A DNA stretch of 64,000 nucleotides from Lates calcarifer (GCF_001640805.2 NC_066852.1:13418194-13482193); one strand, 5' to 3'; counted from the first letter of the stretch, positions 1 through 13,037 are shown. Notes: generated from the letters alone by a model not told the origin. Numbers and translations are program-made.

Positions 1-85
1 ATGAATGTTTCTTCCAAACTGTGCACGCTGTCCCAGATTATGCAGAAGAATGGAATTAAGACTGCTGATAAACTGTATTATGTTT

Positions 86-90
<5 letters not shown>

Positions 91-129
<39 letters not shown>
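91..129 (+). repeat. (TG)n microsatellite before a cdc23 splice acceptor
   Basis: About 19 TG units in the cdc23 intron. The repeat ends 19 nt before the AG (148-149) of the first visible exon, so it takes the place of a normal polypyrimidine tract. Confidence 0.95.
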
Positions 130-138
<9 letters not shown>

Positions 139-149
139 TGGGAGTGCAG

Positions 150-3100
150 GTATGGGGTGGTGCTACGAAAGCTGGATCTGCTGAAGGAGGCTGTGGATGT
201 GTTTGTTGAGGCAATTCACACACTTCCTCTTCACTGGGGAGCCTGGCTGGAGCTCAGTAACCTTGTCACCAACATTGAAATGGTAATGACCTTTGTTTTA
301 CACATTTTTAGAAATGTTAGATTATTTTTAGGTTAGCATAGTCTCATTGTTTTCATGTGCCCAGGTCTAAAATAATCATGTACACCCAAAAAAAGTAAAT
401 CCTCACAGCCACATTGCTAACTTTACAGGAACTTTACATTTCAGAACAAACAGAATGTCAACAGTGCAAAGAAACTGGGAAAACTATTTTCTAAAAAGTC
501 TGAAATGCTACCATCTAAACTGTCCTTTTTGGTTTTCTCCCCAGCTGAAGTCACTGTCTCTACCAGACTGCTGGATTAAAGACTTCTTCATGGCCCACAT
601 GTACACAGAGCTGCAGATGATCAAAGAAGCGTTGCAGAAATACCAGAACCTTATCGAGGCTGGCTTTTCTAAGAGCACCTACATCATTTCCCAGATTGCT
701 GTGGCCTACCACAACATCAGAGGTTTATTTTTTGCCTGCTGAACAAGAATTGTGCCTGTCAGAAGAACGTCACGGGGGCAGGTTTAGTCTTTACAGCACT
801 CTGTCTCGTTTCATTTCAGATATTGACCAAGCTTTGACTCTGTTCAATGAGTTGAGGGACCAGGATCCATATCGCATTGACAACATGGACACATTCTCCA
901 ACCTGCTTTATGTTAAGGTGAGTTCACTGCTTATAAAGTGACACCTTAATGATTAACAAAGACAAAGTGTATTTTGACTTATTCCCACAGCTGTTTGATA
1001 AATGGTAATAAGTCTGTCTGTCTGTCTTGACCATCTGTCCCACTCAAGGACAGATGGTCAAGGGGTCACTATATCATCTTGATATTTTTATTTGACCTTT
1101 AGATGGTAAAAAAGAAAAAAGAAAAAAAAAGATCTAAGTGAAAAAAGTCCTTGTTGAAAGAAAGTTTGGTTGTTTGTGCTGCTGATGGCATTTAATGCTT
1201 CCACAGAGCATGAAGCCTGAGTTGAGCTACTTGGCTCACAACTTGGTGGAGATCGACAAGTACAGAGTGGAAACGTGCTGCGTCATCGGTAAGCATTGAG
1301 CTAATCAGATCAAATGCCACTGTTCACAAAAGTAGTGTTACAGCAGTTTTGTGGTGATGGGATGATTAGTTTAATTCACTTTATCCAGAAACTCTAATAC
1401 AAATCTAATTTATCTGTTAAAATGTAAAACAGGTAAAGTTTTACAAGTGCTCCTGTAGTTTTTGTTTGGGGTTGTTTTTCTCTATTTTATTCGATAAGAA
1501 AAAGAATGATTTTTTGTTGAAGTTTTGTTGTGTGTGTGTTTTTTTTTATAAATATAAATTATTAACAAAAATAAGGTTTGCACAAATTTAGAATAGATCA
1601 ACTTTTTATTATTCTTCAGGGTTACTGAGGGCCAAAGCCTTGAGATATTGCGAACAAAACCAGCTCCTGTACAAGTTCTCATAAATCACGTGTCCACAGG
1701 TAACTATTACAGCTTACGCTCTCAGCATGAAAAAGCAGCACTGTACTTCCAGCGGGCCCTCAAACTGAACCCTCGCTGCCTCGGTGCCTGGACCCTCATG
1801 GGCCACGAATACATGGAAATGAAGAACACTTCAGCGGCCATCCAGGCCTACAGGTCAGACTGAAAATGAAGAGCACAGAAGACATATACGTTTGGTGGAT
1901 ATGTCAGCGTCTTGTTCAGTGTGTGAATGATGGAGTTTTAATTATTACCAGACCTTTCACAAACAGTAGAGTTCACACCGGCTGAATCAGTATTGTGAGC
2001 ACTATTTCCTCATTTTTATTCATGTTTTTCAGGCATGCTATTGAGGTGAACAAGCGGGACTACCGCGCCTGGTATGGCTTAGGTCAGACATATGAGATCC
2101 TCAAGATGCCCTTTTACTGCTTGTACTATTATCGAAAGGCTCACCAGCTCAGGTATGGATTTTGACTAAATAAAAGGGCTTTGATAATGATTTCAGAGAC
2201 TGAAAAGTATTTTGAAACAAAATGTTAAGATATGCAACATTCATAAATCAAACAATCATTATTTACTATGATGTACTCTTGTAGGCCCAATGACTCGCGC
2301 ATGTTGGTCGCACTGGGTGAAAGCTACGAAAAACTGTCACAGCAAGTGGAAGCCAAGAAAGTATGTATTTTGAAACAGTCAGTGATTCCTTGTTTGTGTC
2401 ATAAATTCACTAAGGTTTCTGGTTTGTATGATATAGACCATGACACTGTTTTTGTCTAGTGTTACTGGAGGGCGTACTCTGTTGGAGATGTAGAGAAAAT
2501 GGCTCTACTCAAATTGGCAAAGTAAGTGTGTATATCTCTATCCTGAGTTTATCTATTTCTTTAATGTTCAAGCACAAAATAAAGATTCAATCTGCTTTTT
2601 TTTCATTGTCATATGTCAACATGTTTCTTGTTTTATCCAGAAATAGGTGCTTAATGTAATTTCTGTTAATTCCTTTGGCAGGCTTCATGAACAGCTGAAT
2701 GAGTCTGATGATGCCGCCCAGTGTTACATGCTTTACATCCAAGACATCTTCTCTTGTGGGGTAAGCGTTTTGAAGCGTCTCTGAATGTGTATGCATTAAC
2801 ACCTCTGTCTACAAACTTATGTGCAGTTTAGGTCTGGGGCTTGGGCCCTCAGTTACAGTTAAGGAAATTATTACTACATCAGCAGAAGTGTGGCAGAAGT
2901 TCAGGGAAGGCCCTTCCTGTTTCTGCATGACAGCTCCTCTGTGCACAAAGCCAGGTCTGTAAAAGAATGGTTTTGTTTGGTGTGAAGGAACTTGACTGGC
3001 TTGCACAGAGCCCTTACCTCAAACCCATCTAAGACCTTTGGGAGGAATTGGAAAGACGACTGTGAATCTGGCCCTGTCACCCATTTTTACTAATGCTCTT

Positions 3101-3650
3101 ATGGCTGAACAGGAGTAAATCCCTGTAACCAATCTTGTGGAAAGCCTTTCCAAAGGAGCTGAGGCTGTCATAGCAGCAGATTAATGCTTGTGGTTACTGA
3201 ATGAGTTGATCAACAATCACAAATGGGCATTATATTAAGGAAATATATAATCAAACTAACTCTAATCTTGTGCTGACAGGAACAACTGGAGCACGCTGAG
3301 GTGAGCACAGCCCTGCGGTACCTGGGTCAGTACTATTTCAAGAACAAGCTCTATGACGAGGCTTCGCTCTGCGCTCAGCGCTGCTGTGACTACAACGATG
3401 TAAGTGTGCCTGCATGATCTGAGCACCCTCTTCTAGTTGTAGTAGTAGAACGTAGCAGGAACACACTAACTGGTGTTGGTGGTCACTCTGTCTGTAGGCT
3501 CGGGAAGAGGGAAAGGCTTTGTTGAGGCAGATCTCACAGGTTCGAGATCAGATTGAGACGCCATCGGCAGATCTGTTTGCTCCGCTCTCAAACAACAACA
3601 CCCCAGTCAGGAGGGTGTCTCCTCTGAACCTCATCTCTTTTACACCCTGA
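150..3650 (+). CDS. cdc23: Anaphase-promoting complex subunit 8 (CDC23), 5' part outside window
   Basis: TPR scaffold subunit of the anaphase-promoting complex (APC/C), the nuclear and cytosolic ubiquitin ligase that triggers anaphase. Eleven exons are visible: 150-282, 545-722, 820-917, 1207-1288, 1700-1853, 2033-2152, 2285-2360, 2460-2521, 2682-2760, 3280-3399 and 3498-3650 (stop TGA 3648-3650). Phases agree at every junction. They encode about 417 residues; human CDC23 has 597, so roughly 180 N-terminal residues lie left of the window. Stretches such as [16 protein letters not shown], [20 protein letters not shown] and [20 protein letters not shown] are nearly identical to human CDC23 and form consecutive TPR helices. 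The C-terminus ends [15 protein letters not shown] as in the human protein. Tail-to-tail with kif20a. Family assignment is secure. Confidence 0.96.
2810..3215 (+). mobile_element. Degraded Tc1/mariner-like transposase remnant
   Basis: Lies in the cdc23 intron between 2760 and 3280. Read on the + strand, broken by stops and frame shifts, it retains the hallmark C-terminal Tc1 transposase order: a segment resembling CAP-HKA, then GV-ELDW-AQSP-L-P, then [10 protein letters not shown], then a segment resembling NLVESLP-R-EAVI. Recognition is from remembered Tc1-family proteins. The inverted terminal repeats were not located. It is a non-functional fossil. Confidence 0.7.
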
Positions 3651-4658
3651 CACCCAGCCTCTTATTCACTGGCCTTAAAATGGACAATTTGTGTTTCCTA
3701 TGAGAGGAAACCTCTTAGAGGTTTGATAGACTTTGCCAAAAGACCGTGTTTGATTTACTTATGGATGTATGCAGAGTTGTTTATGACATTAAAATTGCAG
3801 TTGTTTATAAAATTTGCAATCCTGATAATTTTTCTCCAGGATAAGACAAAACCTACACTACAAACATAAACAATCAAAGCTGTTTTAATAAATGCTGGTG
3901 ACAGTCTGATTTAGATACGACAGTGAACTTAAGACAGAAGGTTTTTCAACAGATTTTTAAATACACAGGCAGGTTTTTATATAATTTACTGCTTGGGTAA
4001 TGTAAAAAGCACAAGTAGAAAGGATCCTTCAGAGCACAGGCACTTCGTGTGAAGAGGAGACACCTTGAACTATTTACATATACACACACAACATGAACAG
4101 AACAAAACAAAGACAGCACATAAACAAATCATGTTTTGACTTGCAGTCAACAATGTATATATGTAAATAGTTTAAATAAAGCATACCAGCTATGCAAGGA
4201 CTGTTTCTTTGTATTTTGTACAAGACATGAAAACACTTCAGTGAATTAAATGTTGATATTAGTGCATTGAATACATTTCATTTTAAAATGTGCTTTCATA
4301 GGTTTTATTGAGAGAAAAAAGTATTTACAGCAAAGGCTTGTGAAGGACTTGCAGAGGCAGAGAGGGTTAAATACACACACATGCACTATTACCATGCAGC
4401 CCTTAACTATCACACTGAGCAGCTTTACTGCTCAAGAGAACTTTAATTACCTTAGTAATATACTGCAACCTCATTTAAAGCATTAACTGTTTTACTGGCA
4501 TGAACATAACTGTATTTGGCATAACAAGAGTTAACCGCACTGCAAAAAGTGAACATGCATATAAAAAAATATAAAAATACTATAAAGTTACCAGCAAGTA
4601 TGACTTTGTTTTTGCATAATATTGAAAAGGACACACTTCCTTTGAGGCTTTAACTAAT
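3651..4658. other. Convergent 3' UTR region of cdc23 and kif20a
   Basis: No coding signal. Contains + strand poly(A) signal candidates for cdc23 (ATTAAA at 3788-3793 and AATAAA at 3887-3892). A reverse-strand AATAAA (TTTATT at 4304-4309) could serve kif20a. The two transcripts would then end about 400 bp apart without overlapping, but transcript ends are inferred only. Confidence 0.55.
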
Positions 4659-7600
4659 TCAGTACTTCCCCCTCAGAGTACGGGGGGTGGTGACAGGGCT
4701 GGGAGGTGGAGACCTCTGGCGAGACCGCAAGATCCGTGAGTAGGGGGTGACGTTTGGTTCTTCAACAGGACAAGTGTTGTATTTACGTGTTGGAGTGCGT
4801 GTCGGGAACAGAGACTGGAAAAAGGGGCGTTTCTGAGGAGGCCTGTTTTCAGCATCGCATGATGCGGCAGCCCCGCAGCCCCTCTTCTTACAGGAACCTG
4901 GTGTGGTGGGGGCAGAAAAGCCGGATGGGGGCAGCTGGGGCCGGGTGGCCTGTGTCTGAGCCAGGGTGTCTGCTTTCCGCCTTAAGTCAGCCTTGACAAG
5001 TATCAGGCCGTTCTGGAGCTCCACCAGGATCTGGTCCTAAGAAGAAGTCAGTCAACAGGGTTAGACAAGAACGCAGAGGGGGGAGGTGAAGGATAAGGTT
5101 GGAGGTTAAGTGAAGCAAAATGCAGCTCTTGAACATGCTTTGCACTTTTCACCTGGTGGATGTTAGAAACCTAGATTTAGTTTAAAAGCTGGCTGTGCAT
5201 CAAGATTGTTAGTGAAGAGAGCAGAGGGAGAGAAAAACAGTGTTTTAGATTGAAAATTGCACTTTAAACAGACGCTGCTTTAAAATACTATTAATTACAG
5301 TGTCTCTAAAGTTAGAACATCCGTAATCAGCAGCAAAGTGAAGAGAAATATAATTACTGTCAAAACTCTGCCTTAACTGAAATTGTAGGGACAACAGTAT
5401 GTCAGGTTCAGTACTTTTTTTAGCTGAGCTTTGGCTACTGATATTTTATGTCTGCAGTGGAGAGAAAGCCTTTTAAAATTTCTAATTTGAGACTGGTCTT
5501 ATCAAACTAAAATGATAAATGAAACCTTTATTGGGTAAATTCAGTTTAGGCCTGGAGTCATTTCTTTGCACGGACAAAAACTTTCTCTCAGAATACAAAA
5601 GATGAAGCACTCTGTTAAATTTTAAGCTTAGTTTGGAAAACATTATAAATTACATAGTATTTTACAATATATGTCCGTGGTTGTACCTGTTTTACAAGTG
5701 TCTCATCTGCTGCGTTTAATGCCTGCCGCAGCCGTTCCCCTCCTGTGTTGCGACAGCAGGCTCGTTCGCCGGACTGAAGGTCCAACCCCAGCCTCTGCAA
5801 ATCCAGACGCAGTTGTCGCAGGTTCTGTTAAGAAAGAGTCAAAATTTCAGTCTTTATGAGGGTGGAGACTTGCATGCAGCAAAAAACAAAACTGTGTTAA
5901 ATGGTTCAGCAGTGACTGACCCGCTGGCCTTCCTCGAGCTTACGGTCAGCAGCACCGGTGAGAGTGCCTGTTGAACCTGGCACTTCCAGCTGCATCTTCA
6001 GCTTTATCAGCTCTGTGGGGGGCAAACAAAGCAAGATAGTCAACTACCATTAACAATATCCTAACATCAACACATAATCACAGCAAGCTCCCAGTCAGAC
6101 TCTTACCTTGTGTCTTGGTGAGGAGCTCAGCGCGGCATTGGTCAAGCTCAGCGCGCAGTTTGCAGAGTTCTGTCTGGGCGGTGAGGCGCTGAGAACGTCG
6201 AGGGGCGTCTCCCTGTGGCTCCGACGTGGGGCCTGATCCAGCTTCTTTGTTTTTCTCAAGGGCAGCGGACAGAGCTTCAATCTCTTGATCACGCTCCTGG
6301 GAGAAATGATGAATAGAAATAAACTAGTGAAAATTCATAGCACATAGACTCCAATATCTTTTTATTAGTATTGTGGATGCTCGCTGTATTTGGGAAATAT
6401 CTTATTTAACTGAAGTGCCGATTTTACAGATTACATGTGTACTGAAACACTGCCTGAAAGTGATGCCTGATACTTGAAGCTGATCTTGAACTCTCACCTT
6501 CAGCTCCTGGCTGTAGAATTTCTTCAAATGTTTCTGCAGGTTGGTTATCTTGTCCTCGTACCGCTCTTCGATTAAAGCCCTTTCTGCCTCCAAGGTCTCA
6601 CTAAAAAGGTAAAAAAAAAAAAAAAAAAAACACACATTACAACTAAATATCTGTATTCATCTCAAAGTCCAACATTTTCTTAACTTTTCATTTTCTTCTC
6701 AAAGTACAAGTTTTATCAAACATTTCACATCTAAAACATTGTTAGAAATGCTTCTAATGTATGTCCTCAATGCAACTTGGTGAGTATTAAAAAGGCATCT
6801 TAAAAACTCAAATATTCTGATTTAAATGAAGCACACACGCACCTGAAACCATCTTGCATGCCAGTGATGACCTCCATCATTTCAGAGACCACCTGCTCTC
6901 TCACGTTTGCCTCAAGAATCTCTTTTTCCTCCCGCTGGCGCTGCACCTCCCTCTTCAGAACGTCAATGGCCTGCAGCAAAGCCTAAATAAAGCACAGCCA
7001 GCTGTTAGGAACACTGGACAAGTGTTTTGAAGATAAGATAAGATAATCCTTTATTAGTCCCACAATGAGGAAATTTTCAACGAAATTTACAAACGCTCCT
7101 TCTACACACTCACTGCTTGAGTGGTTCCAATTGTAGTTGATCTTAATAGCGTCATTAAGATGTTCATTTAAATATGCAAAACACTACTGTTGAAAGCCTA
7201 ATGGCAACAGTTTACAACTGTTAAATAGATAAGCATGTATCACAAAGTAAATAAGTGTTTTTGAAGTGGTTGTGGAGATAAAAAAAAAAACAGTAAATAT
7301 TTAGCTCTCATGTATGATGTTAGAGGAAGTTACCTCAGTATTTAACATGGTGATATCTCCATCTTCAACATCACTCTCATCCTCCTCCTCTTCCAGCACC
7401 GTCCCTTCATTACCATTTCCTGTGGGCTCGCGCAGTAGAGACAGGATGTAGGCCACTCTGGTCTTTGTGGATGGGCCATGGACCAGCTGAAATGATATGA
7501 GGGATATTTTATCTGTCTTTGGGCTTATCCCTAAGTCAGTCACTCTAAAAATTCCAGATGGATACACAACTGTGTCTTACTTGGGTAGCAATAGCAGAGA

Positions 7601-10600
7601 ATTTGAGGGCTTGGAGGGTCTCATCATAGATGGAGGCACATGGATTGATGTTGACCACCATGCTGGAGGTTCCCCGGCCACAGAAAAAACCCTGCAGCAC
7701 CCGGGTCAGTTTACTGTCCCTGAAGGGCACCACTTGAGGGGGTCGTGATCTGTGGATATATTAGAAAGTTTTCAAAATCAATCTTTCTCAAATAGCACAT
7801 TCAAATATCTTACTTGTGAGACAAAATCATCTTAACTCAGAAGGTCCACTTAATGGATGCCCAGAGCAGTTAACTATTTTTCCATGATTTACTACACAAC
7901 CACTGCCACCTGGAATATCTAAAAACAATCACAGGTGGTGTATCTTCATTCCAAGTTATAGTTAAACACGTACTTGTTGTTCTGGTTGTGCCTCAGAGCA
8001 GCGATACAGCGACCCAGCGTTAAAAGGGAGGTGTTGATGTTGTTGGCCTCCTTCATCCTCTCACCATTACGCTGCTCTTTACAGCGTTCAGACCCAGCCA
8101 GATCACACACAGTCAGTCTAAAAAAGGAGACACAGCACTGTTATATAATATACAAAAATCTGAATAAACCAAAACTGAAATCAGGGTTTCTGCAGGGTTC
8201 ACTATGAATAACTGATATCGATAAAAACAATAAGACAGCTGGAAGAAATATTTAAAATGTTTTTCAATGCCTTTGAAGGCCTCTTTTTTAAGGGAAACAC
8301 TTCAAGACCCACAGATAACCTGTGAAATTTAGGGACATCCAAGTAGGTGAAATTAAGATGACATACTCGCTGATGTGCATGGCCTGGCCTGAATCTGCCT
8401 CAGGGCGAATGTGCAGGACACGGATGGAGAAGATGCTGTGGCTGAATAAGTGATAAATTTCTGATTAGAGATAATATAAGTGCAAGTCAAACAGATCAGT
8501 CAAAGTTAATCAAAATAAGGTTTTGAAAGGTTGAATGTGCTCCTACCTGCGGCTGGAGTTTTGGTTGAGGTGGGTGCTGGCGAAGCTCTGGTTACGACGT
8601 CCGGCCCTCAGAATCTTCCATGCTTCTTCTGCACTGCGGACTTGGATCCAGGTGAGGTCTGACATAACAAGAGGAAGAAGCAAAAATTACATTCTTGCAA
8701 CATGAAAAGCAGAAGAAGTGACAAAACATATTTTCTGTGCTCCAAGTAATAACAAAGTAAACACACTAACACTAAGTGATACACTATGGTAATTAAACTA
8801 ATTCAATGTACTAAATATGATTCCTGTATTATTCCTGTGTTACCTTTCACATAGGGGTTGCCCTGCTTGTCGTCACTAAGCCGCAGCGTGACTCTTTTTC
8901 TGGGCTGCAGGGAGGGTGAAGCATCCAGCAGATCATACAGGAACTCATTGTAGATCTCATAAAAGGACACCCAGATAGAGAACTGCACCCCTTCCTCCAG
9001 GTCATCCCCTCCACTGTGAGAAAGGCTGTCCGGCTCCAGACAAACACTGTCAGTGTCTGCAGAGAGAAAAAGAGTCAACAATCAGTGTGTGTCATATTTC
9101 AAAGGAAAAGGCTTTTACAGTGACAGTAAACTATAGTCACACTTCAAACTATTTCAAAACACGATTAAACGCATCTCAGGATCTGATCCGACGGTCAGTG
9201 TACTAGCATCTGTTCACGAGGGCCAACATTCAGCGGCTGTTTTGTGATGTGACTTTAAATGAAGGTCCGACTGTCCCCCTCACCTTCCAGCTGGCTGGCA
9301 ATGTTACTCGTTGAGGAGAGTCCTCCAAAGCCGCTGTCCCCGTTTGTGGTGGTACCAACTCGGCGAGAGGTCAAATTCTCATCCTGTAACATATAAATTG
9401 AGTATGTCAGCTCCTGTCTGTGCAAGAAAATACTCAAATTCTTTTAAAAGTAAATCAGCCAATATAAACATGAAAAGAACCTAGATATGACTTTTAAAAA
9501 GGCCCTTTGAAATGGCATTGAGATTGTAATTGCCTTCCACTTTTTGATGTGTGATTTGTTTATTTAACAGCTGCTGGAGATTTATATTTGAGATTTCAAA
9601 AGCTGCAGAACAGACACACAGTATTTTTTTCAAAAAGATAATTAGGCTCCATTCCATCTCCTTAAATAACATCCACTTACAGGAGTGACAAACAAGGCCT
9701 TCCTTCACTCTGAGATAAACATACAATCTTTCTGCACTTGATTGGATAAATACACTTCTTCGTACGTTGTCAGTGATCTTTGCTTTCAGTTAAGAGGTAT
9801 GTGGACATATCATTATATATCTGAGCCAACTACTTAAAAGTTGTACAAGAGATTCAAAAAATCTCAAAAAATTGAATTGGAAGGAATCTGTATCTATGTG
9901 TCCAAGTTCAGGATGAGCTGTTGAAAATTAGACTTTGCAGTAAGAGGAAAGGCCAGGATTATAAGACAAAAGAACATTAGTAACATATACATGGCATGAT
10001 GAAAGCTGGGGCACATTGTAATGACAAGGAAATTGCATTTTTCATTTCAAAGCGGTTCTTCTGTTTACCTCTTTGAGCAGAGAGTTTCTGCGGATTTCCT
10101 CCACCCTGACCTCACCGGGTTCAAGCTGTCTCACATCCTGATACATGACAGGCTTCAGGTCCATGGCACCGTAGAGACGACCCTGAAGTTTCCTGAACAG
10201 GGACGCTAAAGCTCGGGGCAGGAGGCCGGTCTCTCGACCACTGCCTGTAAGTAAAAAAGCACAAACAAATCCATTTCATAACATCGCAATCAAATCCAGG
10301 TCAAACATTATTAGTACAAGAATAAAATCTTACCCTGAATTGTGTATGTCTTTCCAGAATTGGTGACACCATAAGTGTAGAGGAGCCTATTTTCTCCCTG
10401 AAGCACATCTTTCACCATTGTCTTCATGGTGCTCTCATAAAACTGCTGCTGTGTGGTCTCTGGTCCAAAGATCTATGGATAATGAAAACAACATGAGTAT
10501 GTGATTAAATAATATTTTTACTCCAGCTTCTTCAGTATTTATTACTGACATTCGCTGCTACTCACACCCATCTGCCCATATTGTCCATCAACATTTTCAG

Positions 10601-11411
10601 CAATATGTAAACACTGAGCACAGGTGTACCTTAGAGAAACTGAACTTGTGCATGCTCTGGGTGATGCCCCTCTCTGCAGTCCTCATGTTCTGAGACTCCT
10701 TTGGAGCTTTGAGTAGCAGAGTCCCCTCATCTTGGACAGCCACACAACCCTAAAAGAAGAATTAACAGTGAGTACAGTGAGCAGATGTACTAAAACCAAT
10801 GAATGCACTTCATTTACTAAGAGCTATCATTTTAACAATTGGTACACATGCAGTATAACTGGAGTTATCATGAATAACTGAAAGGTGACATCTGATCCTG
10901 CCACTTAGAGTCTTACCTGTTCTTCTCCTCTCTCTCTCTCCGTCTCAGTAAGTGGCCTGATGCGCAGATAAACCTTCACCCTCTCAGTATTTTCTTCACC
11001 ACTTCCTTGTCTCACCAGTCCAGATTTCACTGCTAGTTTCTAGACAAACAATTTTAAAATATCTTTAATGGCTTGTCGCCGGGAAATGTGTTCAACATGT
11101 TTTGTTTAATTGCCTGAACACACACAATGTGTTTCAGTGAGAAATGTGGAATGTAAACAAACTTCCATTTGTTTACAGTGAAGACTTAACTAGGCACTTT
11201 GCAGAGACATTCAAAAACAAAGCATACTCCTGTCAGCTCTCACCGGTTCTGCAGTGGTTGGGCGCGGATCCAGGCCGGGGGAAATGACAGAGATCTCAGG
11301 CAGACGTGGTCTGCTCAGGCCTCCGTGTTCTGCTGCCGTAGACTCAAACACAGCCATTTCCTCATCCTCATCAGAGGGGCATCCACAAGGGGAGGACAAA
11401 GACAGTGCCAT
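4659..11411 (-). CDS. kif20a: Kinesin family member 20A (MKLP2), mitotic kinesin-6
   Basis: Plus-end motor that brings the chromosomal passenger complex to the central spindle for cytokinesis. Eighteen coding exons, 5' to 3' (high to low coordinates): 11411-11244, 11039-10917, 10749-10630, 10472-10334, 10244-10069, 9383-9284, 9056-8844, 8658-8547, 8441-8367, 8117-7974, 7749-7581, 7486-7334, 6982-6843, 6600-6498, 6296-6107, 6012-5921, 5824-5687 and 5036-4659. All phases match, giving 910 aa (human 890). Visible motor motifs are P-loop GVTNSGKT (about residue 172), switch I NQNSSRSHS and switch II DLAGSE, with PFRDSKLTRVLQG after them. A long coiled-coil stalk follows, then the family C-terminus SRILRSR. 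The start ATG has an acceptor 6 nt upstream (GTAAGCATG), so a non-coding first exon lies near 12276-12440. The kinesin-6-specific motor insertion after YTIQG argues for KIF20A. KIF20B is far longer. Confidence 0.96.
7031..7082 (+). repeat. Fragment of a common teleost interspersed repeat end
   Basis: GATAA repeats run into a CCTTTATTAGTCCCAC-type tail followed by GAGGAAATTT. I remember this junction as recurring at the end of retroelement copies in percomorph fish. It lies in a kif20a intron. The family name is uncertain. Confidence 0.45.
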
Positions 11412-12275
11412 GCTTACCTGTTGCAAGAAGACAAATTTTCATGTGTATGACATAATCGCATATTTCAACATGATTTAATCTTAGCCGTGAGCTATCAAAA
11501 TCCATGGAAAAAGCCACTTTGTAATCTCTATTTGCATATATGCATCACAATGATATGAAGAAAATGCACATATGAGGGCTCAATAAGACCTGTCAGCACT
11601 GCTCTGTTACACTAGTTTCACTATTTGTCAGTTGAACAAGTTTGACTGATATAATTAAGTGTTATGTCTTTAATTTTTACACTCTAGGCAGAAGCTCACT
11701 GCAGGAGAGGATTACTAAAAAATAAGGTGTGTCAGGAAACAAGCTGAAAAAATACACACATACTGAATGAAACCTACTTTGCCCTTCAAAGCCAAACACT
11801 ACCTGCTTAAGCAGTCAAACAGGAAAATTACTTCCCAGGCTATCACCTGTCGTGACAGGTTTAGCTTTGGTGCAGAACAGCTCCATCACGGAAACCAATA
11901 AATATGTTAATGAACCTTTTTTCCCAACTGAAACAAGTTACGATGAATGTCCTCAAACGTTTTCAATCAAATAGGGCATTTCAGGTTTTCAAGAGAGCAA
12001 TGACAGCTCTTATGCATACGCTGACTTGGGCTATTTGTCCTTCAGCTAATTGGTACGTTGGATAGAAGGAGCATATACACGAGGCGAGTGTGTGAATACA
12101 TAAAATTAACGTTATGCATAAACGTACACGAGAATCTGCAACGTTATTTCACCAAAATAACACTATCTGCACGAAGAACCTTCATATTATTGTTTCATAA
12201 TTACAGATTCACTGTGACCTTATTGTTGTTAAGCACAGGATGACCCACCTTAAAAAGTAAAGTAATTTAACTTAC

Positions 12276-12440
12276 CTCAAAAGTCCGAAGTGCGACGAGC
12301 GCCTGGTTTCCAGTGTCTAAATGTTTTGAAATAACTGACTAAATCGCCAGGACTCGAGTACTAGACTTAAACTGGAGAAACTGGGTTAAACCTGTATCAA
12401 ATCAGGCTACCTGTGACTAACTAACAGCCTCAGCTGAGTT
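12276..12440 (-). promoter_or_regulatory. kif20a: kif20a 5' UTR exon / transcription start region
   Basis: A good donor on the - strand (GTAAG read from 12275 downward) defines the end of a non-coding first exon beginning at 12276. It would join the acceptor at 11418-11419, just before the ATG. The right edge is not visible in sequence; about 12440 is inferred from the promoter motifs just beyond it. Confidence 0.5.
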
Positions 12441-12463
12441 ATTTTACCCGACTGCGTTTGGTT

Positions 12464-12536
12464 TTTGAACAATGCGCTTCCCCTCCAGCGCGAGTCACCG
12501 ATTGGCTACAGCTCCTGCAGTCTGCCCTCTGATTGG
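12464..12536 (-). promoter_or_regulatory. G2/M-type promoter: two CCAAT boxes plus CDE/CHR-like pair
   Basis: In kif20a orientation there are CCAAT boxes at 12536-12532 and 12505-12501, exactly 31 bp apart. Then comes GCGC (12477-12474), four bases, and TTCAAA (12469-12464). NF-Y boxes 31-33 bp apart followed by a CDE, 4 nt spacer and CHR is the established layout of DREAM/MuvB-controlled G2/M genes such as cdc25C and cyclin B. Here the hexamer is the reverse complement of the usual CHR (TTTGAA). Function is inferred from spacing. Confidence 0.6.
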
Positions 12537-12706
12537 CTGGCTGGGTTCACATGGTGCGCTGTGTAAACGGTACCTCCTTAAACTAAGGCGTCTTTCATGA
12601 GTTCCTATCACGCGTTGTAAATAAATGTGGCACTTGATCAAAATATGTGGGCGCTGGGTATGGGTTAACAAGGTTCTCGCAAGCGATTTCAATGCATAGG
12701 CAACAC

Positions 12707-12708
<2 letters not shown>

Positions 12709-12743
<35 letters not shown>
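12709..12743 (+). repeat. (GA)n microsatellite
   Basis: Uninterrupted GA dinucleotides just upstream of the kif20a promoter motifs. Confidence 0.95.
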
Positions 12744-12748
<5 letters not shown>

Positions 12749-12974
12749 AGTGGGAGCAATCATTATTTTATGTGGAAAATAGAGAGGGAGGAGGAGGCGG
12801 AGGCGTGAATGTGGAGACTCGCTGACCCAGAACTTTAAATGTCATGTTTATTTGACAAAATATCACAAAATTATTACAGTTTACATGATAATAGAGAGTG
12901 ATAGAAACACAGCATTAGGGTATATATGTATATGTTATATATGGACATGTGTATCAGCTAAACTGCATAAATGT

Positions 12975-13007
<33 letters not shown>

Positions 13008-13037
13008 AATAATAATAATAATGATAATAATAATTGG
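12975..13037 (+). repeat. Poly-A run followed by (AAT)n
   Basis: About 27 A residues, then AAT-type trinucleotides, in the presumed 3' flank or 3' UTR of the transporter gene. A reverse-strand AATAAA (TTTATT at 12847-12852) lies just beyond and could end that transcript. Confidence 0.85.

Noticed and set aside
1..336. 111-codon ORF across the TG repeat
   Set aside because: Its first half is intron and microsatellite; only the part from 150 is the real cdc23 exon.
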